Below are positions 54,019 to 64,000 of a DNA stretch of 64,000 nt, piece by piece (the first letter of the stretch is position 1; each line of letters starts with the position of its first letter). The position numbers were made by a program, and so were the translations under genes. The notes under the pieces were generated by a model. It was not told where the DNA came from, made no database searches, and saw nothing but the letters and a program-made list of their open reading frames with translations. Source of the DNA: Barthelona sp. PCE (lineage: Eukaryota > Metamonada: BaSk clade); the NCBI GenBank assembly GCA_040285745.1, contig JAUFOR010000001.1, positions 682,001 through 746,000 of the forward strand. Direction: 5' to 3'.

Positions 54019-56304
54019 CTAAAAACGCCTTATTTTGAATAATTCATCGATGTGATCGACAATAAGCCACTTGGAACGTCTCTGTGTCATCAAGCGTGGG
54101 TAATTGTGAAAGTGAGAAAGAGATTCATAGTACAAAGAGTGCAATACCTCTGAAACATGCTGTTCTGTAATTCTTCCAAGCAGCGTTCGCACACCCATAT
54201 ACCAATCTTTTGGGCACCATGCAATGAGCGCCCTAATGCAGTAAGCAAACAAATGAATCTGAGCCTCATCATACTTCCCACTGTTCAAAACTGGAATCAG
54301 TTCGTCAATTGTTCTCAAGAAACGAGTGTCGTCCCAATCTAAGGATAATAGAACTCCACAATTGGAACTAACAAATGGATATTCAACTCTACCAATCTTG
54401 AAATACTGAGGATTTTCTAACGTTCTCTCACCAATCGTTTTAAAGCCTGGGGTCTCAGATGGGTACACTAGTACGGGATCATGATACCGTTTTTCAATCT
54501 TTTCCTCGATCTTATCCAATAGATTAGGGGAATTCACACATGAAATTCGTTTAAACTCTTCATCTGGATACTTTTCACGCTGCTTTATGTGTGCACGAGC
54601 CCAATGTACTGAAATTGGAATATTATCAATACCAAGTTCAGGGTACTCTTCAGGAGATAAATCTGTGTGAGTGCCAGGATTGTTATAGTAACTCAAAAAG
54701 CTATCAACAAATTGTTGCAGAAATTCCAAGTCTATCAATCTGTGCCACCAAGAATTTATATCACCCTTAAAATGTGGGAAAACGGTTTGTACTAAATCCA
54801 GTTCAGGATCTTTTCCGTGGTAAGAATGCAAATGTGTTCCCGATTCAAAAACCTTCAATGGTGGCTGTGGAGATCGATATCTACCACGGTATTGAAATAC
54901 TTCAAAGAAAGAATTTTCATATCCTAAAATATGCTCCAGACCGCTTAATGTGTCAGGGTAACACAATCTTGCCCATGCACGAATGAGATATTTTTCACTC
55001 CTTCTCTTTTGAACAATCCTCTGCAGTTTATCAATAATATCTTCATGAAAATGCAAATATGAACATTTGTAATCATCTGAATCATCATCCCACTCCTCTA
55101 ATTCATATCCAAGTGCTTTCATTTGCTCACCGTGTATTTGAGGAAGATAATCAATGTGTTTGATTTGTAAACAATGAAACCAACACCACATTAAAGTAAA
55201 CACTGCAAACTCCCCACGTTCCTGATCAAAAGTTGAATAATTACGATCGAAAAAAATATCCAAGTATTTAGAGGAACGCAATAATTCACTTATATTAGGC
55301 AATTTGAGTAAATAATGTGTTGCTATCTCCAAAAGTATCGACGGCGTAGTAGTCTGATCATCCAAAAACGTTAAAGACTCTCTAAAAATTCTATCAATAA
55401 TTTCAATTACTTCTTCAGCAGGTGATAGCGACATGTAGTTCTTGAACACACAAACTCTCTCAACGCGGGATCCGTCACTCATGTATTTGTTGAAGATACT
55501 ACGTTTGTTAATTCTTGGAGCGAATGATGGTATGTTCATGAAGAATATTTCCAGTGGAATTCCACCAAACCGATTCGTTATGTTCCTTTCTGAAAGGCAA
55601 TCGAGGATTTTGGGGTATTTATGGACTGAAGGATCAACATTACGGCTATTTAACATTGGGAGCGCAACTTTACCATTACGGTAAAAACGCTTATACATTA
55701 TGTAGATGGTTTCTTCATTACATGAGTAGAAGTCTGACTTCCAATCAACATCAGTATCATGAAAAAAAGTGTGAATGTGCTCATCTGGAATGTTCGAACC
55801 AAGCGAGTGGAAATCCCACCAAAAATCAATGACTTCATCCGTTGAACCCTGCTTGAATTGAAAACCCAGCTTATGAGCAATAAAGAATACGGGAAATACA
55901 TTAAATATGCTTTTTTCGTGTTCATCTAGTCGATTATAAATCTGGAAATAAAGACGCTGGTAGAGTGGTTCTTCTCCTTCTTCTTCATCTACATCTAAAT
56001 AACCGAAGTATTCTGCATGATAATGACCCGGGTGCACATCCTTCATGTCAACATAAGTGTGCAAAAGCTTCTTCCACTGATTTAAAGTGAGAGAATTTGG
56101 TCTGGCAGCCTTAATACCCTTTTCGAGAATATTATGAAAAAATATTGAACCATATTCGTGCCTTGCTATTGCCAAAAGTAGATTAAAACTGATAGAACGT
56201 GATGTACATAAAGAATTTATACAAACATCATATTTTCCCTGGTTAAATGATTCAGTTATTGGATCTTCGCAATATAAAACGTGCAAAAAATCAGGTCCCT
56301 CCAT
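54019..56304 (-). CDS. large orphan helical protein
   Basis: 761 residues, soluble, rich in Trp, Phe, His and Asp/Glu, with helical segments throughout and no signal peptide, membrane segment or catalytic motif that I recognise. Notable pieces are VIDFWWDFHSLGSNIPDEH, RAWARLCYPDTLSGLEH and an acidic LEEWDDDSDDYKC. It may be a lineage-specific protein. It lies between the beta-helix membrane gene and the GC-rich island; the ATG at 56304 is the first in frame. Confidence 0.7.
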   Translation of the reverse strand: MEGPDFLHVLYCEDPITESFNQGKYDVCINSLCTSRSISFNLLLAIARHEYGSIFFHNILEKGIKAARPNSLTLNQWKKLLHTYVDMKDVHPGHYHAEYFGYLDVDEEEGEEPLYQRLYFQIYNRLDEHEKSIFNVFPVFFIAHKLGFQFKQGSTDEVIDFWWDFHSLGSNIPDEHIHTFFHDTDVDWKSDFYSCNEETIYIMYKRFYRNGKVALPMLNSRNVDPSVHKYPKILDCLSERNITNRFGGIPLEIFFMNIPSFAPRINKRSIFNKYMSDGSRVERVCVFKNYMSLSPAEEVIEIIDRIFRESLTFLDDQTTTPSILLEIATHYLLKLPNISELLRSSKYLDIFFDRNYSTFDQERGEFAVFTLMWCWFHCLQIKHIDYLPQIHGEQMKALGYELEEWDDDSDDYKCSYLHFHEDIIDKLQRIVQKRRSEKYLIRAWARLCYPDTLSGLEHILGYENSFFEVFQYRGRYRSPQPPLKVFESGTHLHSYHGKDPELDLVQTVFPHFKGDINSWWHRLIDLEFLQQFVDSFLSYYNNPGTHTDLSPEEYPELGIDNIPISVHWARAHIKQREKYPDEEFKRISCVNSPNLLDKIEEKIEKRYHDPVLVYPSETPGFKTIGERTLENPQYFKIGRVEYPFVSSNCGVLLSLDWDDTRFLRTIDELIPVLNSGKYDEAQIHLFAYCIRALIAWCPKDWYMGVRTLLGRITEQHVSEVLHSLYYESLSHFHNYPRLMTQRRSKWLIVDHIDELFKIRRF

Positions 56305-56558
56305 AATAAAAGATAATGTAGGTAAGAAATTCTAAAACGGACCAATTCAGTTTGCTGTTGCCACAAGCTTGATATTCTCACTGATCAACCTTGGTTTGAT
56401 TGTTAAGCGATATAGGTTAGATTCAGTTAGAAATTGAGGGAATAAATGAGTTAGGATAATATAATTGAATGATCAAAATCAATTAGTGATGTTTTTTCCT
56501 AATTTTTTAACATCATGCAACCGATCCTCAAGATCCCAGATTGATGAACAATTAGAGA

Positions 56559-56915
56559 ATGGAACACGAAGCAGGGTTGAATTTGCTTAGTTCACTGTAT
56601 ATTTTATACCTATTTATTAGTATTGAGAGTCGGATTTGTGGACTTCCGCACACCGACCTCGGTGACCCCTTCGTGGCACCATACCCAAACTTAGATCTCT
56701 GTAAATCATCAAAGTTTCAGGCTTTACTACCGCTGCATATAAGGGAAGGAACTATGGTGAATCAAACCTTCTACGAGCTCGTAGGAGGTTGTAAATTTAC
56801 TTCGGAGTTAGACACTTGTACGGGAGTTGCGAGCTCCCTCGAGTGCTGTGCTTGCACTGAGAATTGTTCTAGAGCCCTTTTTTTTAAAATAAAAGGGGAG
56901 AAAGAAATGATGTAA
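56559..56915 (+). CDS. doubtful short Cys-rich open frame over a hairpin-rich island
   Basis: 118 codons from ATG 56559. The first 35 residues could be a hydrophobic leader (LLSSLYILYLFISI); the remainder is Cys-rich (CTGVASSLECCACTENC). However, the DNA is markedly richer in GC and in perfect short hairpins than its surroundings, lacks the initiator-like motif, and the frame may be accidental over a structured RNA. If coding, it would be a small secreted Cys-rich protein. I favour neither strongly. Confidence 0.25.
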   Translation: MEHEAGLNLLSSLYILYLFISIESRICGLPHTDLGDPFVAPYPNLDLCKSSKFQALLPLHIREGTMVNQTFYELVGGCKFTSELDTCTGVASSLECCACTENCSRALFFKIKGEKEMM

Positions 56916-56964
56916 GTACTCACAGAGTACAAGAGGGAAGACCGCGTGTCTACTCCTCAGTAGA
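56651..56964. other. hairpin-rich GC island, candidate structured RNA
   Basis: Within about 310 bases at least six perfect stem-loops occur: CACCGA/TCGGTG (56651-56664), CTACGAGCTCGTAG (56771-56784, extendable to 22 bases with one wobble pair), GGGAG/CTCCC (56822-56838), AGTGC/GCACT (56842-56858), GTACT/AGTAC (56916-56930) and TCTACT/AGTAGA (56949-56964). Eight T at 56878-56885 could terminate Pol III transcription on the plus strand. No match to SRP, RNase P, U6, 5S or tRNA features was recognised. Confidence 0.35.
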
Positions 56965-57579
56965 TTTACTCCTACGAAATAGCGTGTTATTCACAAGCGT
57001 GCCATAAATTAAAGTTTAATTAACTTTTTTAATTAGCTAAATTATTTGAAGATAGTTTTAGTTCACTAACAATAGAAGTTAAACAGTTTTTTTTTAGGTT
57101 CTATTTGACTAATACATTTAGGGCCTATTTATTAACATTTTGTTGTATTATTCTGAATATAAGACCATATATAGTTAATAAATTTAATATATAGATTCAT
57201 TCGGTAAAGGAAAATTTCTATCTCATTTTATTCTCATTTAAAGTGCAGTTAAAATTGGGTAATGTACAATAAACTGTATATAAATGCTGAAATTACCTCA
57301 GAATATTATATTTCAGTGTGATTGAATAGTTTTTTTTGCTTTATAAATCATACTTGACCACATTCATACTTTTTAATTATTGATTTAAGGAATTTAGAGC
57401 TTTTGCCTTACATTTATTTGTTAATAAATCATAAAAGGAAACATAAGCAAAGATTAGTTTTGCAGGTACTTGGAAATATTCTTTCCATTTTCAAATCTTA
57501 TGTTTTCCAGTATATAAGACCGCAAAATCAGGTGAACAACAATTTAATATATCAAAACACTTTATTAGTTGATGACTGA
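56965..57579. other. AT-rich intergenic region, no gene seen
   Basis: About 615 bases, strongly AT-rich, downstream of the giant gene's stop on the other strand. Only A/T runs and no frame. Confidence 0.5.
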
Positions 57580-60500
57580 TTAGTATTCAACGAAGTTATG
57601 GCTAGGCTGAGAGATAGCAGACAGCTCATAATCCATAGGAGCCAGTCCCAGGTTAATTTGGGAAGGTTGGACATTAATCATCATCTTGTTTAGCTGAGGG
57701 TCCTTCTTCCTTGAACAACGTGTAACGGCTACAACAAATATCGAGAAGACAATGATAATAGCAACAACAGCAGGGAGCAGAGAGCATGAGCCCATGAAAG
57801 CAATACGTGGAAGAGAACATGTCTCGCACGCGGTGTGGAGGGAGTTGGCGAAATAACCGTCAGGACATTTCTGACATGAAACAGAACCGTAACCAGTGGA
57901 GATCGCATAGGTATCACAAATGTGACAGTTAGAACCATCACCAAAGTAACCAGGGGAGCATTCAACACAAGAGTCATCGCTAATCTTCTTCTCACCCATT
58001 TCACATTCGGTTGATGTGATTGTGGATTCAATAAAGATAGCAGTCTCAGCTTCAACAGCTTCTGCGACAACAGATGATTCAACAAATGAAACATCACCAG
58101 TAAGGAGCACATCATCAATACAAGCATCCTTGAAAATACCATCAAGATTGGAACAAGCGCTCTCAGCTGCAGTAACAGCAGCAGGCTCAAATGTAACTTC
58201 ATCAGCAAAGACAGGTTCAGTCATATTGATTGCGTGAGTCGATGTGAACAGAGAGTTTCCATCGGTAACAGTGACGTTGTGAGAAAATGACCATGACCAC
58301 AGTTGACGCTCAGTTGTGAGATCCAAAGGTGGGTTAACCAGACCAGTTGACTCAGTTGTCAAACGGTGCTCCAACAAGAGGTTGTAAGCCAATGGCGCAT
58401 CCTCGTTGTTGTTGGTGCTTGGATTCTGTACACAGAATGTGGATCCACCGAAACGGAAGCAAACGCTGCCCTGAGTACCCTCAGTTGTGGCATAGACTGC
58501 AATGTCTTCAGCAGAGACACCTTCGATACAGGGGTTGATTTTGGCGCCATCCTTGATAACGGTGAGGTGGTGGCAAGCAGACACAGTAGCCTTCTTCTCG
58601 TTGATGCCCTGAGCACCCTCATCGAGTTCACCCTCCTCATAAATAGAATCCTTGATGTATGAATAATCAGGGTCAGTGATGTTCTCCGATGTGAGAACAA
58701 TATCACCATCATCGTATAGAACCTCAGGGTAGCTGTATTCTTCACTTTCAACAACAGTTTCAGTGTAGGGGTAGACTTCGAACAATGATTGGTTTACGCC
58801 AATAGCGGAAATAGCAAAACCACTAAAGATTGAACCATCACCGTACTTTGTATGACGACTGTGAATCTCAAAAGCGCTGTTCTTAATCAATCTGAAATCA
58901 CCGACTGAATTGATGGCAACGACGCTCTTATCACGCTCACCAAGGAGTGCAATACGAGGATCATTCCAACCGTTAACACTAGTAACAGCATCGCAGACTT
59001 CAACATCAGGGTTACAGTTAGCGACAACACACTTGCTTGACTTCTTGGGGTTTGGTCTGCGCTTGAGATAATCAGCACACAAACTCTTCTTGTTGGAGAA
59101 GACACAACAATCGAAGAAGTGATCGAGAGTTTCTTCAGCATGCTTGTATGTCATTGAGCGGATACGAGTGGACGCCTTTGATGCTCTGGTGTTGAGAAGG
59201 TTACCCTTTTCACGGTTGTAGCAACACTGGAATGTTTTGTTTCCTGGGTTAGTAACAGGACGCACGCAGAACTCGGTGTTGACACCCATGTTTTGACCAG
59301 CAACACGAACAAACTCTTCACGCTGGATACAGTTCATGGTCTTGGGGCAGACGAGTTCATCAGCCCAGTCATCAGCTTCCTCAAGAGGCTCAGTGTCTAA
59401 CCATGCACGGCAGCGCTGGCGGTAGTTGGTACTCTCAATACGAGTGAAGCATGAGATATCTGCTTCTCCAGCAGGGAATTCAATACCAAAGACACAGTAG
59501 TGCTTGAGCGCGGTGGTTGAAGCACCGGGTTGAAGGGAGGTAATATGTGTGGAAATCTGCTTAACAACATCAACGATGTCTCTTGCGATCTCCTTTGGAA
59601 TACGTTTGTGTTTCGCAGTATAACAGATGGAACCAACAAGCTCTTTAGAACTGTTGAATGAGAAGAACAGGTTGAATGGAACTTCTTCTTCAAGACATAG
59701 ATCAGTTTGCAATTCGGTCTCATCGATGATAGCATTGATATCGACGGTGCTTAGATCTTCAGGAAGAGTGAGAGTAATGTTCATAGCGACCTGATCATAA
59801 ACCTCCTTGATATCAGCAATGAGATCAAACATATCGTTATCAACATCTTCGATTTCACCATTTTCATCAAATTCAATAATGAACCTGTGATCAAGCTCTG
59901 GGTATTCGTCAAAGTCGACCTTCTCAAATAAAGTTTCCATACGGACAGCTTGGGCATCAGTAATGAGAGCAATTCTGTACTTACCCTTAGGCAATGATTG
60001 AGGAATATCTACGTAGACTTTGTAATCCTTCAAGAAGACAGGGATCTCGTAAGAAACCTTTGACTGCTTATGTGTGAAGACGAGATCGATATCGAGGCCT
60101 GAATAAAGCATAAATGCAAGATCGGGTCTGGAAAGAACCTGAACAACACCACCAGAACTGACAGAAGGTTGTAAGAACAACTGACTCAAAGCAATTGGCT
60201 GATTAACGACCTGGAAACCAGAAGGAAGGGTAAGACCCATACCATTAATATCATCACGGGCACCACCTGCAGTAAGAAGAAGCTTGTAGTCGAGAACAAC
60301 ATCGTTACCTGTCTTGAGGAAGATGGCATCGAGTTGAGTGGGGGTTAAGTAAGAGAATGACAAGAAGTGAGCAGTGAGGCTGCCTTCGAGACCGAAATCA
60401 GGATAAACATAGCACTGCTTGTTTCTGCGCCAAGCTGCATTCAAGAACCAGTGACCGACAATCAATCTAGTATCGTTACGAGCTGCAATGGGGCTAATAT

Positions 60501-63500
60501 CAAAAGAATGAGAAACTTCCTTTGTAACACCGTCAAGATAAATAAATATCTTTGAGGTGGTCATGTTGAGTGTGACAGCAAGGTCGTGCATCTCACCATC
60601 CATGGGAACCTTTAAACGGGTCATAATACCACGAGTATCCCAGAAGATCTCAATGGCACCAGACCAACGAACAATGGAAACACCAAACACAACGTTACAG
60701 CCACCTTGGTTGGAGTAAATTCCACCAAGGGAGTAGCGACCGTGACGTTGGATACCAGAACTAAGAGCAAATGAAGCACCCAAAGTGATACCATCTGTTA
60801 CGGTCTCATTAATGGGGAAGTCAGTTGAGATGTACTTGTCTCTGCTGGATTTGGGGAAGTGAAGTGCGGTTGTGAGAATTGAGTCAGCACGAACACACTT
60901 GCTTCCATCAGAAGAGGGGGAGCCTTCACAGAATCTACATATGTTATCACCTTCAGGAGAGAATTCATCTTCAAGACATGGAATAGAAGGCTCAACACCA
61001 CCAGTACAGCGTTCGCCGGCAGGGCAGAGTTTGCATCCATTGTAGAATGTGCTGTAGTGTGATGAGCTGTAACACTTACGATAACAACGACCAGTAGACT
61101 CGACCTCCCATCTCTGACAGGTGTCTGTGCAGCCAGTGTGACCATACTTAAGGTTCTTATCCATAGGACAGGTTGAACAGTTAGCAGCACCGCTCAATGA
61201 GTAAAGGCGGGAGTTCTGAACAGCACATGATGTCATGACACCATCCTTACAAGCTTTTCCAGCGGGGCAAGGATAACAGCGATCCTCATATGTTGAATAT
61301 GAGGTCTGGTACTGATAAGAACCGCCGGGGCAGGTATCGTAACACTCACCGTTATAGAAAACGCGACCGTCAGCCTTACAAGTTGAAACACAACCTGTTC
61401 GATCCTTCTTCATGAACTGGTTTCCGCAAGACTTGCAATCTGATGAGTGGATGCTCATGGGATTGCTGTAAAGATCAGCGGCACACTCGGTCTTTTCCTC
61501 CAAACGGCAGTAAAAACCAGCTGGGCACTCCTTCTCTTGGCCGTCCCAGTAATATCCGTCACGAGAACGAGAGTTACGACATTCCTTTGCAGATTCTTCA
61601 GGAATCGTAGAAGAGGGGCATGTGGCAACACAAGAATTGGTTGCGAGGACAACAAAGTTGTCACATGTATCCAAACAGGTTCCGTTGGGGTGGGCGTAGA
61701 GACCTCCAGGGCATGAGCTTACACAACCACTCTTATCGGGGAGCATGAGTTCATTGTCGCCACAGACGTCACACACGGAAGCTCCATAATCGGCAACCTC
61801 TTCTGATCCACACTCAACACACTCAGTGGAACCATGTGTGGCAGTAGCGGAGTGAATAGCACAAGGTGTACAGTCGGTGGAAGCTTCAGAATCGGAGTAA
61901 TGACCAGGTAGACAAAGGGAGCATTCGCTGCTACCAGCAGCGGAAAATGAACCAGCGGGGCATGCTAACTGACCGATTGAACCATAATCTTCAGCGTAGT
62001 AACCAGCATCAGCGATAGAGCAGTTAGGGGCACCCCATGATGAAGAGTATGTACCAGGATCACACATATGACACACACGTTCAAGGTCGTAAAACTCACC
62101 TTGATTACAACTGTAAGAACAATACGTTAAACCGGACTTGCCGAACGTTCTTGTCTTATCACAGTTGTGAGGTAATGTCATGTTATCTGAAGGACAGTAT
62201 TTCCATATAGGACATTCTTCAATGGTACCAGTGGTAACGTTGAAATATTCACCAGGTTTAGCTGTTCTGCACTTATGCATTTCAGCATCGTAGTTCTCAA
62301 AAGGTCCACAAACATCGCATTGCAATGATCCTGGAGCTGAAATACCAACTTCACAAGGAAGACAGGTTCCGTTGGTGTGGGGGTATTGGTTTTCGGCACA
62401 GTAGGGGCCATAACCGTAAGAAATATTAGCGTAAGTCTGACTATACATTGTGAAATTCAAGATAGTAAAGTCAACATTCCAAACACCACTGGAGCGAACA
62501 AAAAAGTCATCAACATCCATATCTACAATAACTCTACGAATGGTAAAGTCGTTGTAGTTGGGTTCAATGTGAAGAACGGCACCGTACATCTTAAGGAGAC
62601 AGAAATCGTTCTTAATACACGCAATCTTTGGATTCTGCTTCTCAACTGTCTTGCGGAAGTTGATATCCTTAACAGTGAAATCAGACATTGTGTTATATGG
62701 ATCATCTCTAAAGTAACTCACCCAGACCTTGGAGTGTCCAGGACAGGTAATGAAGAGACGAACGTCAGTGTTGTCATCCATGTACTGAGTGTCCATGGAA
62801 CAGCCATCAACTGGGAGAGTGAAGAGATCTTCTTGATAAGTTGCGTTTAAAAGTTTGCGCATGATAACTTCCTTACCTTTGATTACAACGAAACGGTGAG
62901 CCGCATCGATTTCAGCAGCACCAGTAATAGTGCTGATGTCACCAAGATGGTGGTAGTAACTGTAATATGTAAGATCAGTGACGTGGCTAACATAAGCTTT
63001 TAGATCGTCCAAGTACCAAACTTTTCTACCAGCACCCTTATAACAATAAGACATAGTTTCAGTGAGAATAGCTCCATTGTTGAGAGCAGGACGGTAGCGT
63101 TGAGATACGTTCAATCCACCAAAAACAGAGACAATAGCAATACCTTCGAGTTGGGTAATACGGTATTCAGTAATTGGAACATGTGGGACGTTAAAAATTG
63201 ATGAAAGAGTTTCGTCCATAGTTCTAATCTGAGGAGGACTACGGACACCGGAGAATGGAGTTGGATTATCGCGGATAATACCAACTACTTTACCAGCAAT
63301 ATCGTATTCGTAAGCCTCCATCTTGTACTGGGTATATGAGTTGTAGCTCTTTGACAACAATGATGTCTTGTCAGAGGGAATGCTTGAAACGATACCAGAA
63401 CCACATGCACCAGAAATGAGTTTATAACATTCATTTTCAATTTTGAAATGCTTTTGTTCCCAGTTAAGACCATCGGAAACAGCGAGGATATCGATTTGAG

Positions 63501-64000
63501 ATTCACCTTCGCCGCTAGTGGCATCCTTGTCAAAATAATAAATACCTTCAACGAGATCTAAACCGACAACGGAATAGTTACCGGTAAACACAGTAAGTGT
63601 TTGTTTAGTAATGGGACTATTACTTAAGATTTCAATACTCTTAAGCATGATCTCATTATTGTTTTCAACTAAGAAGAAAACAGCACTTCTATCAACAATC
63701 TTCCAAGCCTTGACACCTTGTTGAACAAGATAAGTGGCTGTCATACCAGCAGAGTTGGTGACAACCTTCTGTACGCGATCAAGATTATCAAGAATATAGA
63801 TGAGTGTTCTGTTTCCGTCAACGCTCTCAAAATGGAAAGTTTCACGAACAAAATACTCAGCAACCCACGTATGCGTTGCCAAAGAAGATAAATGTAGTGA
63901 AACTCGATGTGTTCCATTGTAGACTGCAACCATACCAAAGGGTGAAACAATAAGTTTATCAGTAGAGTTAGGAGTAATGCCAGGCATGGAAACCTCCTTT
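57580..64000 (-). CDS. giant Cys-rich receptor-like membrane protein, N-terminus beyond window
   Basis: At least 2139 residues; the frame stays open through the right edge (codons for Lys-Glu-Val-Ser precede the Met at 63987) and no signal peptide is seen, so the start is outside. From the N-side: a beta-rich region (about 1-530); Cys-rich repeats of the GCC2/GCC3, ephrin-receptor-like type (about 540-1040: CPAGSFSAAGSSECSLC, LPGHYSDSEASTDCTPC, others); a LamG/concanavalin-like domain (about 1070-1250); further beta and Cys-containing domains; another GCC-type repeat (SCVECSPGYFGDG); one TM segment about 65 residues from the end and a cytoplasmic tail ending FVEY. Such proteins are surface molecules of metamonads. 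Adhesion or sensing is an inference. Confidence 0.85.
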   Translation of the reverse strand, partial: KEVSMPGITPNSTDKLIVSPFGMVAVYNGTHRVSLHLSSLATHTWVAEYFVRETFHFESVDGNRTLIYILDNLDRVQKVVTNSAGMTATYLVQQGVKAWKIVDRSAVFFLVENNNEIMLKSIEILSNSPITKQTLTVFTGNYSVVGLDLVEGIYYFDKDATSGEGESQIDILAVSDGLNWEQKHFKIENECYKLISGACGSGIVSSIPSDKTSLLSKSYNSYTQYKMEAYEYDIAGKVVGIIRDNPTPFSGVRSPPQIRTMDETLSSIFNVPHVPITEYRITQLEGIAIVSVFGGLNVSQRYRPALNNGAILTETMSYCYKGAGRKVWYLDDLKAYVSHVTDLTYYSYYHHLGDISTITGAAEIDAAHRFVVIKGKEVIMRKLLNATYQEDLFTLPVDGCSMDTQYMDDNTDVRLFITCPGHSKVWVSYFRDDPYNTMSDFTVKDINFRKTVEKQNPKIACIKNDFCLLKMYGAVLHIEPNYNDFTIRRVIVDMDVDDFFVRSSGVWNVDFTILNFTMYSQTYANISYGYGPYCAENQYPHTNGTCLPCEVGISAPGSLQCDVCGPFENYDAEMHKCRTAKPGEYFNVTTGTIEECPIWKYCPSDNMTLPHNCDKTRTFGKSGLTYCSYSCNQGEFYDLERVCHMCDPGTYSSSWGAPNCSIADAGYYAEDYGSIGQLACPAGSFSAAGSSECSLCLPGHYSDSEASTDCTPCAIHSATATHGSTECVECGSEEVADYGASVCDVCGDNELMLPDKSGCVSSCPGGLYAHPNGTCLDTCDNFVVLATNSCVATCPSSTIPEESAKECRNSRSRDGYYWDGQEKECPAGFYCRLEEKTECAADLYSNPMSIHSSDCKSCGNQFMKKDRTGCVSTCKADGRVFYNGECYDTCPGGSYQYQTSYSTYEDRCYPCPAGKACKDGVMTSCAVQNSRLYSLSGAANCSTCPMDKNLKYGHTGCTDTCQRWEVESTGRCYRKCYSSSHYSTFYNGCKLCPAGERCTGGVEPSIPCLEDEFSPEGDNICRFCEGSPSSDGSKCVRADSILTTALHFPKSSRDKYISTDFPINETVTDGITLGASFALSSGIQRHGRYSLGGIYSNQGGCNVVFGVSIVRWSGAIEIFWDTRGIMTRLKVPMDGEMHDLAVTLNMTTSKIFIYLDGVTKEVSHSFDISPIAARNDTRLIVGHWFLNAAWRRNKQCYVYPDFGLEGSLTAHFLSFSYLTPTQLDAIFLKTGNDVVLDYKLLLTAGGARDDINGMGLTLPSGFQVVNQPIALSQLFLQPSVSSGGVVQVLSRPDLAFMLYSGLDIDLVFTHKQSKVSYEIPVFLKDYKVYVDIPQSLPKGKYRIALITDAQAVRMETLFEKVDFDEYPELDHRFIIEFDENGEIEDVDNDMFDLIADIKEVYDQVAMNITLTLPEDLSTVDINAIIDETELQTDLCLEEEVPFNLFFSFNSSKELVGSICYTAKHKRIPKEIARDIVDVVKQISTHITSLQPGASTTALKHYCVFGIEFPAGEADISCFTRIESTNYRQRCRAWLDTEPLEEADDWADELVCPKTMNCIQREEFVRVAGQNMGVNTEFCVRPVTNPGNKTFQCCYNREKGNLLNTRASKASTRIRSMTYKHAEETLDHFFDCCVFSNKKSLCADYLKRRPNPKKSSKCVVANCNPDVEVCDAVTSVNGWNDPRIALLGERDKSVVAINSVGDFRLIKNSAFEIHSRHTKYGDGSIFSGFAISAIGVNQSLFEVYPYTETVVESEEYSYPEVLYDDGDIVLTSENITDPDYSYIKDSIYEEGELDEGAQGINEKKATVSACHHLTVIKDGAKINPCIEGVSAEDIAVYATTEGTQGSVCFRFGGSTFCVQNPSTNNNEDAPLAYNLLLEHRLTTESTGLVNPPLDLTTERQLWSWSFSHNVTVTDGNSLFTSTHAINMTEPVFADEVTFEPAAVTAAESACSNLDGIFKDACIDDVLLTGDVSFVESSVVAEAVEAETAIFIESTITSTECEMGEKKISDDSCVECSPGYFGDGSNCHICDTYAISTGYGSVSCQKCPDGYFANSLHTACETCSLPRIAFMGSCSLLPAVVAIIIVFSIFVVAVTRCSRKKDPQLNKMMINVQPSQINLGLAPMDYELSAISQPSHNFVEY

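Noticed and set aside
1-64000. tRNA, rRNA or CRISPR features
   Set aside because: No A/B-box pairs with cloverleaf potential, no rRNA core segments and no spaced direct repeats were noticed by eye; a covariance search would be decisive.

Overview
This looks like nuclear DNA of a flagellated, intron-poor protist, most likely a metamonad and probably a parabasalid (Trichomonas relative). The reasons are: long intronless genes packed on both strands; the standard code with all three stops in use; a recurrent YTCAYWTT-like element 8-45 bases before many start codons, resembling the trichomonad initiator (Inr); TAAA, the trichomonad poly(A) signal, fused to about half of the stop codons; GT-AG introns beginning GTATGW; and intraflagellar transport (IFT) genes. 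The taxon is an inference; no rRNA or tRNA gene was found.

Layout. 1-6558: a partial TBC-like protein, a coiled-coil protein, a GOS28-type Qb-SNARE, an RRM protein, two orphans and a class I/II aminotransferase. 7136-10255: a dynein-2 light intermediate chain-like P-loop protein and an orphan. 10272-17401: RNA polymerase III largest subunit and eIF2B-epsilon. 17587-31067: a Golgi-type glycosyltransferase, a coiled-coil protein, an SGNH-like luminal protein, UDP-glucose dehydrogenase, a small orphan, an ATP-site-less kinesin motor homologue beside a kinesin-2, and a CAS1/CASD1-like O-acetyltransferase. 31518-35171: a hAT-like transposase. 35375-48885: a divergent alpha-tubulin with an N-terminal intron, a 61-residue basic protein, an ARM-like protein, a CHD1-type remodeller, a RING membrane protein, a basic orphan, a compact tRNA-splicing endonuclease subunit, a WDR11-like protein and GNA1. 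48886-64000: an AT-rich gap, a beta-helix polytopic membrane protein, an orphan, a hairpin-rich GC island and a giant Cys-rich receptor-like gene open at the right edge.

Two themes run through the window. Kinesin-2, dynein-2 LIC, alpha-tubulin, WDR11 and coiled-coil proteins fit flagellar/trafficking biology. UDP-glucose dehydrogenase, the CAS1-like acetyltransferase, the SGNH-like protein, the glycosyltransferase and GNA1 fit an acidic, possibly O-acetylated surface glycan.

The most unusual item is the 278-residue freestanding kinesin motor homologue at 24380-25389. It keeps the motor fold pattern and even an intron at the same place as the neighbouring kinesin-2, but has lost the P-loop and switch motifs.
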